64,000 nt of DNA from Bacteroidales bacterium. Lineage in GTDB: Bacteria > Bacteroidota > Bacteroidia > Bacteroidales > UBA1556. The stretch lies in the NCBI GenBank assembly GCA_023146135.1, contig JAGLCR010000003.1:62001-126000 (forward strand), read 5' to 3'. Below the pieces are notes generated by a model. It was not told the origin of the DNA and did not search any database. It saw only the letters and a program-made list of their open reading frames with translations. Below are positions 25,927 to 34,686 of this stretch, piece after piece. Each line of letters starts with the position of its first letter. The stretch's first letter is position 1. The position numbers were made by a program, and so were the translations under genes.

Positions 25927-27768
25927 ATGCAGCAAGTAATCCTTAGTTATCTACCACCAGCTGATCTATATACGCCATCGGCATCCTTATCTATCCTTAA
26001 GAGCTTTATGCTTAACAATGGGTTTGACACCAAAGTAAAATACTGGAACTTTCTTTTCAATCCTATTTTGCCTTTGGCTGACGAAAATGAAGAAACAAGT
26101 GAAGTTATTCTACCTTTTATATCCATAATCAACGATTGGTTTGATAATAAAATTGGAAATCAAAGATCCATTGAACTATTGAAAGAAAAACTGGAAGACA
26201 GCAATAAATTGGATTCTAATTCCATTGCCAATCAGCTTGAGAAATCAAAATATCAGCTTCTTGAAATTATCGATAAAGAAGTCTCTAACATAAATTTTGA
26301 TGACACACTTCTTTTTGGTTTTACGTCCAAATTTCATCAATGGATTCCTGCCATGGTGGTTTCGAAAGCCATAAAACAAAAATCTCCTTCTGCAAAAATT
26401 GTTATAGGAGGTTTTGGTAGTAAAGAAGCTGCTTTGGAAGCAATGAAAATGAATCCTCATTTCGATTTTGCCACTTGGGGCGAAGGGGAATACCCATTAT
26501 TAGAATTATCTAAACAGCTAAATGACAAGACTTTTGACTTTGATAATGTGGCTCGTTTATTCTATCGAAAACAAGGAGTGATTACCTTATCAACTACCAA
26601 TCGCAGCGACTATCTTGACTTTCATAATTACCCCTTCCCTAGCTTCGACGATTATTTCTTGAACTATCCTGAACCGGACAAAAAATATAAGATTGTAATA
26701 CCAATTAACTCTAGCAGAGCTTGTTCGTGGAATAAATGTAAGTTTTGTGATTATAATAGTGGATATAAATTTCGTGTAAGGAGTCCCGAAAATATTATTG
26801 CAGAAATTGAGTTTATTGCCAACAAATACAAAAGTGCTTGTTTCTCATTTGTGGATAACGATATATTTATCAATAAGTCACATTTTGAAAAATTGCTAGA
26901 CCTAATGATAGCGTCAAAAAATAAGCATCATTATGATTATGAATTTTGGGCTGAAATGATTCCCAACGAAAACCTTAATTCCGATTTAATGGAGAAAATG
27001 CAAATGGCAGGTTTTTCCCAAGTTTTTATAGGTTACGATGGAATATCAGACTCACTTTTGAGTAAGATGCATAAAAGCAATAATTTTTCAAACAACCTAT
27101 TTTTTGTAAAATACTCCTTAAAATTTGACATCGACCCTTTGGTAAATATCATTATAGGCCTAATAAACGAAAATGAAAGTGATATACAGGAAAGTATAGA
27201 TAATTTGCATTTTTTGCGTTTCTTTTACAGCAAAAAAGAAACCTCCCTGTATCACGACTATGTTACTTTGGTTATTTCCAGAATGAGCAAATACTATGGA
27301 ATGATATCGGATACTGAAAAAGCTGCATATAATGTCAATGAGATAACCTATTTATTACCAGAGCATTTCTCAAATCACAAAGACCGTTTCAATCTATTTA
27401 GCTGGAAAAAGCCAAATATTACTTTTGCAGATCAATGGGCTTCAATGAAAGAAAAAGAAAAACATTATATCGATAATATCTATAGCTATAAAATAAGTAC
27501 CGTAAATAGAATTCCTAATTTCAAAGAATACCGCAACAATGAATTAATCATGGATTATGATTTTACAAATCCAATTTACTGGTCTGTATTAGTCTTAGCC
27601 AATAATAAAGTTATTAAATTTGAAGAAATACTCAATGAGTTGAAAACTCCACATGTAAATATTTCATCAGAAAAACTATTGCCCATCTTAGCCGAGCTAA
27701 AATCCATGAAGCTAATTTACTGTAATGATGACTTTGAAAATATTATTACGGTGATTGATGTGAATTAA
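25927..27768 (+). CDS. B12-binding-domain radical SAM protein
   Basis: 613 aa. The N-terminal part (about 1-215) has the layout of a cobalamin-binding Rossmann domain (LPPADLYTPSASLSILKSFM at the start, then KIVIGGFGSKEAALEAM and FDFATWGEGEYPLLELSKQL). The radical SAM core follows: INSSRACSWNKCKFCDYNSGYKFR at about 258-281 with C-x4-C-x2-C ligands, SFVDNDIF near 316, and VFIGYDGISDSLLSKMHKS near 370. A C-terminal domain of about 170 residues is unassigned. Such proteins include methyltransferases and RiPP-maturing enzymes, but I see no precursor peptide nearby, so substrate is unknown. It shares the cluster motif with the radical SAM gene at 24.2 kb. Confidence 0.88.
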   Translation: MQQVILSYLPPADLYTPSASLSILKSFMLNNGFDTKVKYWNFLFNPILPLADENEETSEVILPFISIINDWFDNKIGNQRSIELLKEKLEDSNKLDSNSIANQLEKSKYQLLEIIDKEVSNINFDDTLLFGFTSKFHQWIPAMVVSKAIKQKSPSAKIVIGGFGSKEAALEAMKMNPHFDFATWGEGEYPLLELSKQLNDKTFDFDNVARLFYRKQGVITLSTTNRSDYLDFHNYPFPSFDDYFLNYPEPDKKYKIVIPINSSRACSWNKCKFCDYNSGYKFRVRSPENIIAEIEFIANKYKSACFSFVDNDIFINKSHFEKLLDLMIASKNKHHYDYEFWAEMIPNENLNSDLMEKMQMAGFSQVFIGYDGISDSLLSKMHKSNNFSNNLFFVKYSLKFDIDPLVNIIIGLINENESDIQESIDNLHFLRFFYSKKETSLYHDYVTLVISRMSKYYGMISDTEKAAYNVNEITYLLPEHFSNHKDRFNLFSWKKPNITFADQWASMKEKEKHYIDNIYSYKISTVNRIPNFKEYRNNELIMDYDFTNPIYWSVLVLANNKVIKFEEILNELKTPHVNISSEKLLPILAELKSMKLIYCNDDFENIITVIDVN

Positions 27769-27780
27769 GCAGTTATAAAA

Positions 27781-28971
27781 TTAAAAATCCTGTTTTATTC
27801 TTAGAAAAGCAAAACTAAACTGCTGTTTCTGATTTAAGCCCGTCAAAGGATTAGGAAATTCCCCCTTGAAATACTGATATACAAAGCTAAAGGTTAGATT
27901 ATCGGAAAGCGAATAATCAAAGCTTGGGTTTAGAAAAAAACCATTAATTTTGGGATAGTACATTCCTGCAAAAGTAATATTAAGTAAAGGTGTGATTGGA
28001 TACATTGCACTGGCAAATAGATTCCACTCGGTAAAAGAGAGGTACTTTGCATTGAGATTGGTGGTATAAAAGGTGGCGAAATTAGAAATTGGATTATCCT
28101 TGGAAATGGTAGTATAAAGCACTTGCCCCATAAGGTTCAACGAGTTCCCAAAAGTATAATCCAGAGAAAATGTTCCGCTAAAGCTCTCCTCTCGCATAGT
28201 ATCTTTGGAATTAATGGGATGGAAATAAGTCGCTTCGCCACGAAAGGCCAAACTTTTGATTGCGCCTGCCCAACCAAAACCTGCGATATAATCTCGCTGC
28301 TCCATCTCCCCTGCTATAAACTGAAAATCATAATTCCATTTATTAATCAACCATTTGGCTGCCACCGTAGCTCGTGCTTCATGGTTAATTGAAGCCGCTA
28401 TTTCTAATGATGCTGCTGCACCAGTATAGTATTGCAATCGAAACGCATCACTACCAGGCTTTTCCATATAGTCGAAATCAAAATATGAATAAGTATTGAA
28501 TATATCATTGGGATTCCACACCATCGTTCGCGCCCAATTAATTCGCTGTCGACCAATTTGCATATCCCAATTACCTGTGCTATACTTAAAATATAATCGA
28601 TCTACATTCATATTAAGTAAGAAATTCTTCTCACTCAATACATTTTTGTTCATATTCAAATAGCCCGTTTCCTGTTCAATCATATCAGCATAACCAGGGA
28701 TTACCAATATTGAGTTACCATAAATAAACCGGGTTCTTAACTGTGTCACAAAACTAAATTTATCATTGGGAAACCATTCAAAATTGAGACGATTATGCAA
28801 TTGATTATCAATAGACCATGCGTTGCTAATAGAATCAAACATATTGGAATTCATATAAGAAATATAGCCGTCGAGCGACCATTTCTTTTCCTTCTTTTGC
28901 TGTGCTTGTAGCGAAAAGGAAAAGAAAAATATCAATACAAATATACCAAGTACATTTTTCATGTTTACCAT
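27781..28971 (-). CDS. DUF1302-like outer-membrane beta-barrel
   Basis: 396 aa (an alternative Met4 start at 28962 gives MKNVLGIFV...). The signal peptide ends in SLQAQ. The mature sequence is a series of amphipathic strands with aromatic ends and a terminal FAFLRIKQDF typical of outer-membrane barrels. The motif DMQIGRQRINWARTMVWNPNDIFNTYSYFD near 135-165 is characteristic of DUF1302-like porins and lipid-export-associated barrels. It is the last gene of the TetR-controlled operon, 27 bp after the ATPase gene. I infer that it forms the outer-membrane end of the export path. Confidence 0.82.
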   Translation of the reverse strand: MVNMKNVLGIFVLIFFFSFSLQAQQKKEKKWSLDGYISYMNSNMFDSISNAWSIDNQLHNRLNFEWFPNDKFSFVTQLRTRFIYGNSILVIPGYADMIEQETGYLNMNKNVLSEKNFLLNMNVDRLYFKYSTGNWDMQIGRQRINWARTMVWNPNDIFNTYSYFDFDYMEKPGSDAFRLQYYTGAAASLEIAASINHEARATVAAKWLINKWNYDFQFIAGEMEQRDYIAGFGWAGAIKSLAFRGEATYFHPINSKDTMREESFSGTFSLDYTFGNSLNLMGQVLYTTISKDNPISNFATFYTTNLNAKYLSFTEWNLFASAMYPITPLLNITFAGMYYPKINGFFLNPSFDYSLSDNLTFSFVYQYFKGEFPNPLTGLNQKQQFSFAFLRIKQDF

Positions 28972-28998
28972 CTAGTTTATTCTATTAAAATAATAGCA

Positions 28999-29688
28999 TT
29001 ATTTCACCTTCTCATCCGAAATAACTTTACCATCCTCTAAGGTTATCAGTCGATGCGCCTTATTCATTACTCGTTGATCGTGAGTAGCAAATATAAAAGT
29101 AATATTTTCCTCTTTATTGAGTTTTTCCATAATATTCAATAAAGTTTCTGTTGCTTTTGAATCAAGGTTTGCCGTAGGCTCATCCGCTAGTATAAACTTG
29201 GGTTTGGAAGCCAAAGCTCTTGCCACAGCAACTCTTTGCTGCTGCCCACCAGATAATTTTCCTGGACGCACATCTGCTCTGTCACCAATCCCAACGGCTT
29301 CTAATAATTCTGATGCTCTTTTGTCACGAGCTTTTTTAGATGCACCTTGTAAATGCATGATAAACTCCACATTTTCCTTGGCTGTTAACACAGGTATAAG
29401 ATTATACGCTTGAAAAACGAAGCCGATATTATCCATCCTAAAATCGGTAAGCTTAGTCTCACTTAGCGTGCTAATATCAACTCCATCAATAGTTATACTG
29501 CCAGATGTTGAGCTATCCAAACCACCTATGAGGTTCAATAAGGTTGTTTTACCACATCCTGATGGTCCAACAATTGCTGCAAATTCTCCTATTTCGAAGC
29601 TTAGATTTACATCGTTTACCGCATGCACCTGTATTTCAGAGTTTTCATTGTATATTTTTTCTAGCTTCTTTATTTCGATTACACTCAT
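28999..29688 (-). CDS. LolD/MacB-type ABC transporter ATPase
   Basis: 229 aa cytoplasmic ATPase. Walker A GPSGCGKTT at residues 41-49, Q-loop FQAYNLIPVLTAKENV near 92, signature LSGGQQQRVAVARAL near 144, Walker B FILADEPTANLD near 164, and the H-loop FATHDQRV. The QAYNLIP and EPTANLD features place it in the MacB/LolD/FtsE group that drives mechanotransmission rather than substrate channelling. It is two genes downstream of the paired FtsX-type permeases and separated from them by a 101-bp gap that contains two REP-like hairpins. Confidence 0.95.
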   Translation of the reverse strand: MSVIEIKKLEKIYNENSEIQVHAVNDVNLSFEIGEFAAIVGPSGCGKTTLLNLIGGLDSSTSGSITIDGVDISTLSETKLTDFRMDNIGFVFQAYNLIPVLTAKENVEFIMHLQGASKKARDKRASELLEAVGIGDRADVRPGKLSGGQQQRVAVARALASKPKFILADEPTANLDSKATETLLNIMEKLNKEENITFIFATHDQRVMNKAHRLITLEDGKVISDEKVK

Positions 29689-29705
29689 GGTTTTGTTTTT
29701 TAAGA

Positions 29706-29770
29706 GACAATTCGTGGATTGTCTTTACTGTTTCTGTTTTATATAGGGACAATTCGTGAATTGTCTTTAC
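29706..29770. repeat. Pair of REP-like palindromes
   Basis: Two copies of GACAATTCGTGRATTGTCTTTAC at 29706-29728 and 29748-29770 (period 42 bp, one mismatch). The second has a perfect 8-bp inverted repeat GACAATTC GT GAATTGTC; the first has one mismatch in the stem. They lie between two genes of the export operon. The sequence resembles repetitive extragenic palindromes of the GACAATTCAtGAATTGTC class known from other bacteria. Confidence 0.75.
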
Positions 29771-29789
29771 GCTTATTCTTACTAAGAGG

Positions 29790-31208
29790 CTATTCTTTTC
29801 TGATTGCTTCTGCTGGTTTCAACCTGATGGCATGCAGTGCAGGATAAATTGCTGCTAGTATTCCTGTGAGAATAACCATTATCGTTATGGAAACATAGCT
29901 AGCAAAATCCACACTTGGATATATCAATGTTGGATATCCCAAAGCTTGCATACCGTCGCTAAACTGACTCATATTCACACCAGTGGTATGCATTATTTTA
30001 ATAGTTATCCAAGAAATAATAATTCCTACAAATCCACCAGTAAGTGATAAAAATACGGTTTCCAAAACAATCATACTAAACACTCGCCTGCGATTCATTC
30101 CTATGGCAATTAACATACCTAATTCGCGAATACGCTCCAAGACAGCCATTAGCATGGTGTTTACAATTCCAAAACCCAAGGCGGCAAGAATAATCCCCAC
30201 AAATATATACAGCATAAAATCCAACCATGTAGATTGCATAGCCAGTTCGGGAGATATATATTTCCACTCTGATATATTTAAACCTGTCTCAGATAAGGCA
30301 CTTAACTGCTTTTTATACTCTTGGTATGTTTCAGCGCCTAGCTTATGTGACAATACTTTTTCATAGCTCTCAAAAGTATATTCTTTTGTTGACTTTAGGC
30401 TTTCAAGCTCTTTATACATCAAGTCAGGGATAGAATCGTTACGAGCTTTTAATAATGCTTTTTCATCAATTTGATAACTTGTATATTTATTTTTCAAATA
30501 ATTAGTTATTTCTGATGTTTCCATCATATCATCCATTAAGATGGCCACTTCATGAGCTTCATCATCCTTCAGATTAAAAATAATTTTTGCGTCGCTAAAA
30601 CGAATAAACACATTCATTTCGTCAAACATTGCATTTTGGGTTTTGAATATACCAACCACTCTAAATACTTCCCTCACGGCATTTCCATCGGTATCTACAG
30701 TATTTATCATCATTTTACTGCGTACATGTACTTTTAGTTTATCCGCCATTTTTTGACCAATCAAAATTGGACGGCGTTTTATTCCTTCAAAATAATGACT
30801 ATTAGAATCGACCAAATGTTGATATAATTCAGAGATTTTCTTCTCTTGCTCAGGCACTATACCAATTATCGTTGCCCCAGCAGCCGACCTGTTAGATGTG
30901 ATCATGGCATCGGTACGAAAGCGTTTGCTTACCGCCTCTACTCCTTTATAATTCACCATTTGAGCCATCAATTCATCCACACCTTTTATGGTATACTGAA
31001 TTTCATCATTTTCCATAAATGCCGCATTATGCAATTGCACCGACGACACTTCAATCTTAATTGCATCATTGAGTCGACCCATTAGCAAGCCATTCATAAA
31101 GGCTACAGCCGTAATTCCGCCCCATAATCCAATACTAATGGCTAGTACCACCACCAAGCTTCGTGCTTTGCTACGCCAAACGTTTTTCCATGCTATTGTA
31201 AATATCAT
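29790..31208 (-). CDS. FtsX/LolE-type ABC permease (second)
   Basis: 472 aa MacB/LolCE-type permease: TM1 at about 15-38 after FTIAWKNVWRSKARSL, a large periplasmic domain from 40 to about 335 (MacB-PCD-like), then three C-terminal TM segments with the FtsX hallmark NTMLMAVLERIRELGMLIAIGMNRRRVFSMIVLE near 358-391. It is larger than its partner by an extra insertion at 225-310 (helical, rich in Leu/Lys). It follows the first permease by 12 bp. Together with the ATPase it should form a LolCDE-like complex that lifts a lipid or lipoprotein out of the inner membrane. Confidence 0.93.
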   Translation of the reverse strand: MIFTIAWKNVWRSKARSLVVVLAISIGLWGGITAVAFMNGLLMGRLNDAIKIEVSSVQLHNAAFMENDEIQYTIKGVDELMAQMVNYKGVEAVSKRFRTDAMITSNRSAAGATIIGIVPEQEKKISELYQHLVDSNSHYFEGIKRRPILIGQKMADKLKVHVRSKMMINTVDTDGNAVREVFRVVGIFKTQNAMFDEMNVFIRFSDAKIIFNLKDDEAHEVAILMDDMMETSEITNYLKNKYTSYQIDEKALLKARNDSIPDLMYKELESLKSTKEYTFESYEKVLSHKLGAETYQEYKKQLSALSETGLNISEWKYISPELAMQSTWLDFMLYIFVGIILAALGFGIVNTMLMAVLERIRELGMLIAIGMNRRRVFSMIVLETVFLSLTGGFVGIIISWITIKIMHTTGVNMSQFSDGMQALGYPTLIYPSVDFASYVSITIMVILTGILAAIYPALHAIRLKPAEAIRKE

Positions 31209-31220
31209 AATATTATAGTT

Positions 31221-32441
31221 TTAAGCGCGTAGAGCGGTAATTATATTAAATGTAAGTATCTTTACCAAAGGATATATTACAGCAATAAATAGTAAAAGAA
31301 ATACTATTAAAAACTGATTCAAGAAGATGGTAAAATCATTGGAAAAAGCAAGAATAGGCTCAATCCCAAATTGCTCATATATTTCTGCCATTTCACCTGT
31401 TATATGTATTGGTGAATCATAGAAATAAGCTACAATTCCGAGGCTCACAAAGGCTCCCAGTATTACTCCAACAAAACCAAGAAAAATAGTTTCCACAAAA
31501 ACGATAATAGATAAATACCACTTTTGCATTCCAAGAGCCACCATTACACCAAACTCCTTTTGTCGCTCGGCAGTCATCATTATTATAGTTCCCAATATTC
31601 CAAAGAAAACCACAATATAAAGTATGGCAAGCATTATTTGTCCGCTTCCACTATCTGCATCGATTTGTTGTTTCAGCTCCTTATTCATCTCCGTCCAGCC
31701 CAATGCAATAAGTTTGTTATTCCCAACAATGGCTTTCACTTCTGGTAAAATCTCATCTACTCTATTTTTTGCCTCAATATTAACCACCATTGATGTTAAC
31801 ATACCCTGCGCCCCGTAGAAGTCCTGTGCTTTAGATATGGAAGTAATCAAAAGTGATTTATCCAATTTAGGATTAGGTATTTTTACAATCCCACGTACAG
31901 GAAAAACATCTGCCGCCGTTACACCATGATATCCCTGACTGATTAACACAATAGTATCATTTACATTGATATTTAAGAATGCGGCCAATCGTTGCGAAAC
32001 TAAAATTCCTTCATCTTTACGAGTAAGAAATCTTCCTTTCACTACTTTATCAGATATTTGAGTCATCTGGTCGTCCAATAGTGGATCTATTCCTTGAAGC
32101 ATGGCTCCTTTTGTTTTTTTTCCACTGGAAATCAGTGCAAAGGATTCCAATCGAGGAAGTACATTTACAACACCATCGAGCTTTTCTATTTCATGTCTCA
32201 ATTGTAAAGAATCCATCATTAAGTCGTCAATGGTCTTCTCTTTCCAATAGGAAGTATCCTGCACCTGTATAAAGCCTGAGTATTGCCGCACAGCACTATC
32301 AATCATACTATCGTAAGTACCCAACTGCATGGAACGCATAGTAATACCAAAGATTACAGCAAACATTAATGATGCTGCAGTAATTATAGTTCTTCGCTTA
32401 TTGCGCCAAATATTTCGCCAAGCTAGTTTTAATATTTCCAT
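31221..32441 (-). CDS. FtsX/LolC-type ABC permease (first)
   Basis: 406 aa with the same plan as the neighbouring permease: LAWRNIWRNKRRTIITAASLMFAVIFG (TM1), periplasmic domain about 45-265, and three C-terminal TMs with TIIMMTAERQKEFGVMVALGMQKWYLSIIVFVE. The two permeases are paralogues of different length, as LolC and LolE are. It starts 14 bp after the LolA-like gene. Inner membrane. Confidence 0.93.
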   Translation of the reverse strand: MEILKLAWRNIWRNKRRTIITAASLMFAVIFGITMRSMQLGTYDSMIDSAVRQYSGFIQVQDTSYWKEKTIDDLMMDSLQLRHEIEKLDGVVNVLPRLESFALISSGKKTKGAMLQGIDPLLDDQMTQISDKVVKGRFLTRKDEGILVSQRLAAFLNINVNDTIVLISQGYHGVTAADVFPVRGIVKIPNPKLDKSLLITSISKAQDFYGAQGMLTSMVVNIEAKNRVDEILPEVKAIVGNNKLIALGWTEMNKELKQQIDADSGSGQIMLAILYIVVFFGILGTIIMMTAERQKEFGVMVALGMQKWYLSIIVFVETIFLGFVGVILGAFVSLGIVAYFYDSPIHITGEMAEIYEQFGIEPILAFSNDFTIFLNQFLIVFLLLFIAVIYPLVKILTFNIITALRA

Positions 32442-32455
32442 AATTTATTTTCTAT

Positions 32456-33223
32456 TTACCTTATACGTTTCATATTCTGTTGTGAAAAGAAATTATCATC
32501 AATCTTTTCGTTGAACACAATATCTTTCAAAACTACAATAGTTTTATTACCTGGGTCATCTGCTGGAATAATTTCAAAATGCGAAGGTAATCTCTTCCCT
32601 CCCATTTGCTTAATCACAGATGCTATTTCAGTCTTTACAAGAAACATATCCTCGTCATAAGATTCTGTTTTCAAGGAAAAAAAATCAAGCTCACTAATCC
32701 ACAATACTTTTTTACCCCATACCACATCATCGTCATCATTAGGAGTAGATTCAATCACATAACAATCCATATTCTCAAACTTCTCGCTACGCAAAACTTT
32801 ATGACTAAACTTATTTACGATAGAACCCTCATTCATCATATCATCATTGGTAAAATCTGACCCCATCCAGCCTTGGCTCATGGTGGAAGGCGGAAGCTTA
32901 ATCATGCGTGAAATTTTAGGAATCCAATTCCACATTTCCATTTTACGTTTCATAAACACCTGCCCCTTTTCTTTAGCTGGAGCAGTAATAATCACCATGG
33001 AATAATCGGTTCCCTTGGTCCACATTTTCATGCTTATGGTACGCTTCCATGTGGGACGCACCAATGTCATATCCATACCACCTACACTGGTTTCCCCATA
33101 GCGCAAATCATTTGCTTTCGTTACTATCTCCAATCCTGTTAGTTCTGTTTTTCCTTGTAAAAACAAAGCTAATAATGCAATTGGTAATATTAATAATAAA
33201 CTCTTTTTTAATTTCTTAATCAT
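32456..33223 (-). CDS. LolA-like outer-membrane lipoprotein-sorting protein
   Basis: 255 aa with a signal peptide (1-24). The mature part is of the family annotated as outer membrane lipoprotein-sorting protein (LolA/LppX-like half-barrel): GLEIVTKANDLRYGE, GGMDMTLVRPTWKRTISMKMW, MWNWIPKISRMIKLPPSTMSQGWMGSDFTNDDM, KKVLWISELDFFSLKTESYD and KRLPSHFEII. Such proteins carry a hydrophobic ligand across the periplasm. In this operon it fits the shuttle between the FtsX-type ABC complex and the DUF1302-like barrel. The gene follows tetR by 39 bp. Confidence 0.9.
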   Translation of the reverse strand: MIKKLKKSLLLILPIALLALFLQGKTELTGLEIVTKANDLRYGETSVGGMDMTLVRPTWKRTISMKMWTKGTDYSMVIITAPAKEKGQVFMKRKMEMWNWIPKISRMIKLPPSTMSQGWMGSDFTNDDMMNEGSIVNKFSHKVLRSEKFENMDCYVIESTPNDDDDVVWGKKVLWISELDFFSLKTESYDEDMFLVKTEIASVIKQMGGKRLPSHFEIIPADDPGNKTIVVLKDIVFNEKIDDNFFSQQNMKRIR

Positions 33224-33262
33224 ATCCTCAATAGTTTAATCTTTATTCTTCTAATTATCATT

Positions 33263-33835
33263 TTATAACATCTCAATTGTCAATTTACGTACATCATCCA
33301 AAGGGAAATATTCAATATCGCTAAGATAATGAATGCCTATACCATCAAAAGTTGCAAGTAATAATCTTGCTTTTGCATAGGGCTTATCAGCTCCTTTTTG
33401 AGTGTAGTACAATACTAATTTCTCAATAAGCTGCTCAAATATTACCATAAATTCAGTTGATAATAGTGCAAATACTTTGGGTTGAAAAGCCAAGGAAAAA
33501 TATAGCTTATAGTACTCGGTATTCTCTTGCAATAAATTAAAATTTCCATCAATAAAAGCAACAATCTCTTCTTTCTTTATGCTATCAACATCCTTTACTT
33601 CTAAAAATAGCATAAAATTTTCCATTCCAGATAGCATTACTTTTTTAAGTAATTCATCCTTACTCGAAAAATAATTATACATCAACCCTTTGGAAATACC
33701 TGCTGCACTCGCAATATTACTAATAGAAGTGCTATCATAACCATTTATAGCAAACAACTCCATAGCCGTTTTCACAATAAGATTTACCTTAATATTACGT
33801 ATTTCCTCAAATTGCTCTTCAGTTCTTGGTGCCAT
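33263..33835 (-). CDS. TetR/AcrR-family repressor of the export operon
   Basis: 190 aa. The N-terminal helix-turn-helix is classic: VKTAMELFAINGYDSTSISNIASAAGISKGLMYNYFSSKDELLKK at about 18-62. The C-terminal ligand domain (70-190) is all helical and variable. It is the second gene of the operon, with a 1-bp gap after the patatin gene, and a 22-bp TetR-type palindrome overlaps the operon promoter. I infer that it represses its own operon and releases on binding a lipid-like or hydrophobic effector. Confidence 0.93.
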   Translation of the reverse strand: MAPRTEEQFEEIRNIKVNLIVKTAMELFAINGYDSTSISNIASAAGISKGLMYNYFSSKDELLKKVMLSGMENFMLFLEVKDVDSIKKEEIVAFIDGNFNLLQENTEYYKLYFSLAFQPKVFALLSTEFMVIFEQLIEKLVLYYTQKGADKPYAKARLLLATFDGIGIHYLSDIEYFPLDDVRKLTIEML

Positions 33836-33836
33836 T

Positions 33837-34595
33837 TTATATAAAGCTATTTTTAATTAAAAACTCCATCCCTACCTTATAGCCTATGTCAAAAAGTAAA
33901 TTGACATTCTTTTTACTAAAAGTTGCATAAGGCTCTTTCAATTCTGGGTTAATAAAGAAATCACATTTAGGAATATTTCGTTTTACATTCTCTTTTATTA
34001 CTGTGGAAAATATATGATTTGCAATGGTTTTGATTGAATAATCTCCTGTAATTTTATAATTGTTTACATGAATTCCAATAATCGTATCATATTTACCTAT
34101 TAATGGATCAACAGGCAAATTATTAAATAAACCACCATCAATATAATGTTTGTTATCCATAATTATAGGTTCGAAAATAATAGGAATGCAGGATGAGGCA
34201 CATACGTGAGTAAATAAATCACCTGTTGAGAATATTTCAGATTTAGCATCATCCATATTGCTTGCGCAAACGTATAATTTCTTGGTTAACACATCATAAG
34301 AATTCGAGGCAATATGATTTTCCAAAATTTTGCGTAAACCATTCATATTAGCAATACTCGTTTTCTTTAGTGAAAAATGGAGCATTTTACCCATTGTTTG
34401 AGACTCCAAAATAGACTTCAAATCAATTGCTGAATATCCAGCACAATATAAAGATCCAACAATTGCACCAGCACTAGTTCCTGAAATAGCATCGATCTTA
34501 ATCTTATTAATATCAAAAGCATGAAGAACTCCTAGGTGTATGGCTCCTCGATTTCCTCCCCCACTAAGTGCTAACCCTATTGTTTTTTGTTTCAT
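33837..34595 (-). CDS. Patatin-like phospholipase
   Basis: The ORF track starts at a TTG (34625), which falls in the operator/promoter; the ATG at 34593-34595 (MKQKTIGLALSGGG) is the better start, giving 252 aa. The patatin fold is clear: oxyanion loop SGGGNRG at 11-17, nucleophile elbow GTSAG with Ser41, and catalytic Asp in HYIDGGLFNNLP about two thirds along. There is no signal peptide, so the enzyme acts in the cytoplasm or on the inner face of the membrane on acyl lipids. It is the first gene of the TetR-controlled operon, which links acyl-ester hydrolysis to the export genes downstream. Confidence 0.93.
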   Translation of the reverse strand: MKQKTIGLALSGGGNRGAIHLGVLHAFDINKIKIDAISGTSAGAIVGSLYCAGYSAIDLKSILESQTMGKMLHFSLKKTSIANMNGLRKILENHIASNSYDVLTKKLYVCASNMDDAKSEIFSTGDLFTHVCASSCIPIIFEPIIMDNKHYIDGGLFNNLPVDPLIGKYDTIIGIHVNNYKITGDYSIKTIANHIFSTVIKENVKRNIPKCDFFINPELKEPYATFSKKNVNLLFDIGYKVGMEFLIKNSFI

Positions 34596-34604
34596 ATGTA
34601 TATT

Positions 34605-34626
34605 TTTGACTGAACGATTGGTCAAA
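34605..34626. promoter_or_regulatory. TetR-type operator
   Basis: Imperfect palindrome TTTGAC-N2-A-N-CG-N-T-N2-GTCAAA (22 bp, 16 of 22 positions symmetric) with the TGAC..CG..GTCA look of TetR-family sites. It sits between the -7 box and the patatin ATG. Confidence 0.65.
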
Positions 34627-34630
34627 GATA
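34623..34630 (-). promoter_or_regulatory. Candidate -7 box TATCTTTG for the export operon
   Basis: Perfect TAnnTTTG on the minus strand, 28 bp before the patatin ATG, overlapping the outer edge of the TetR-type palindrome, so a bound repressor would block transcription. Confidence 0.6.
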
Positions 34631-34686
34631 TAAATATATATTTAGATTAGCGGATTCCGTAAATTTTTTTATTAATAATTCTAAGT

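Noticed and set aside
25400-27768. RiPP cluster with the 129-aa protein as precursor for the B12 radical SAM enzyme
   Set aside because: The 129-aa protein has two TM helices and no leader/core layout, and each gene has its own promoter box.
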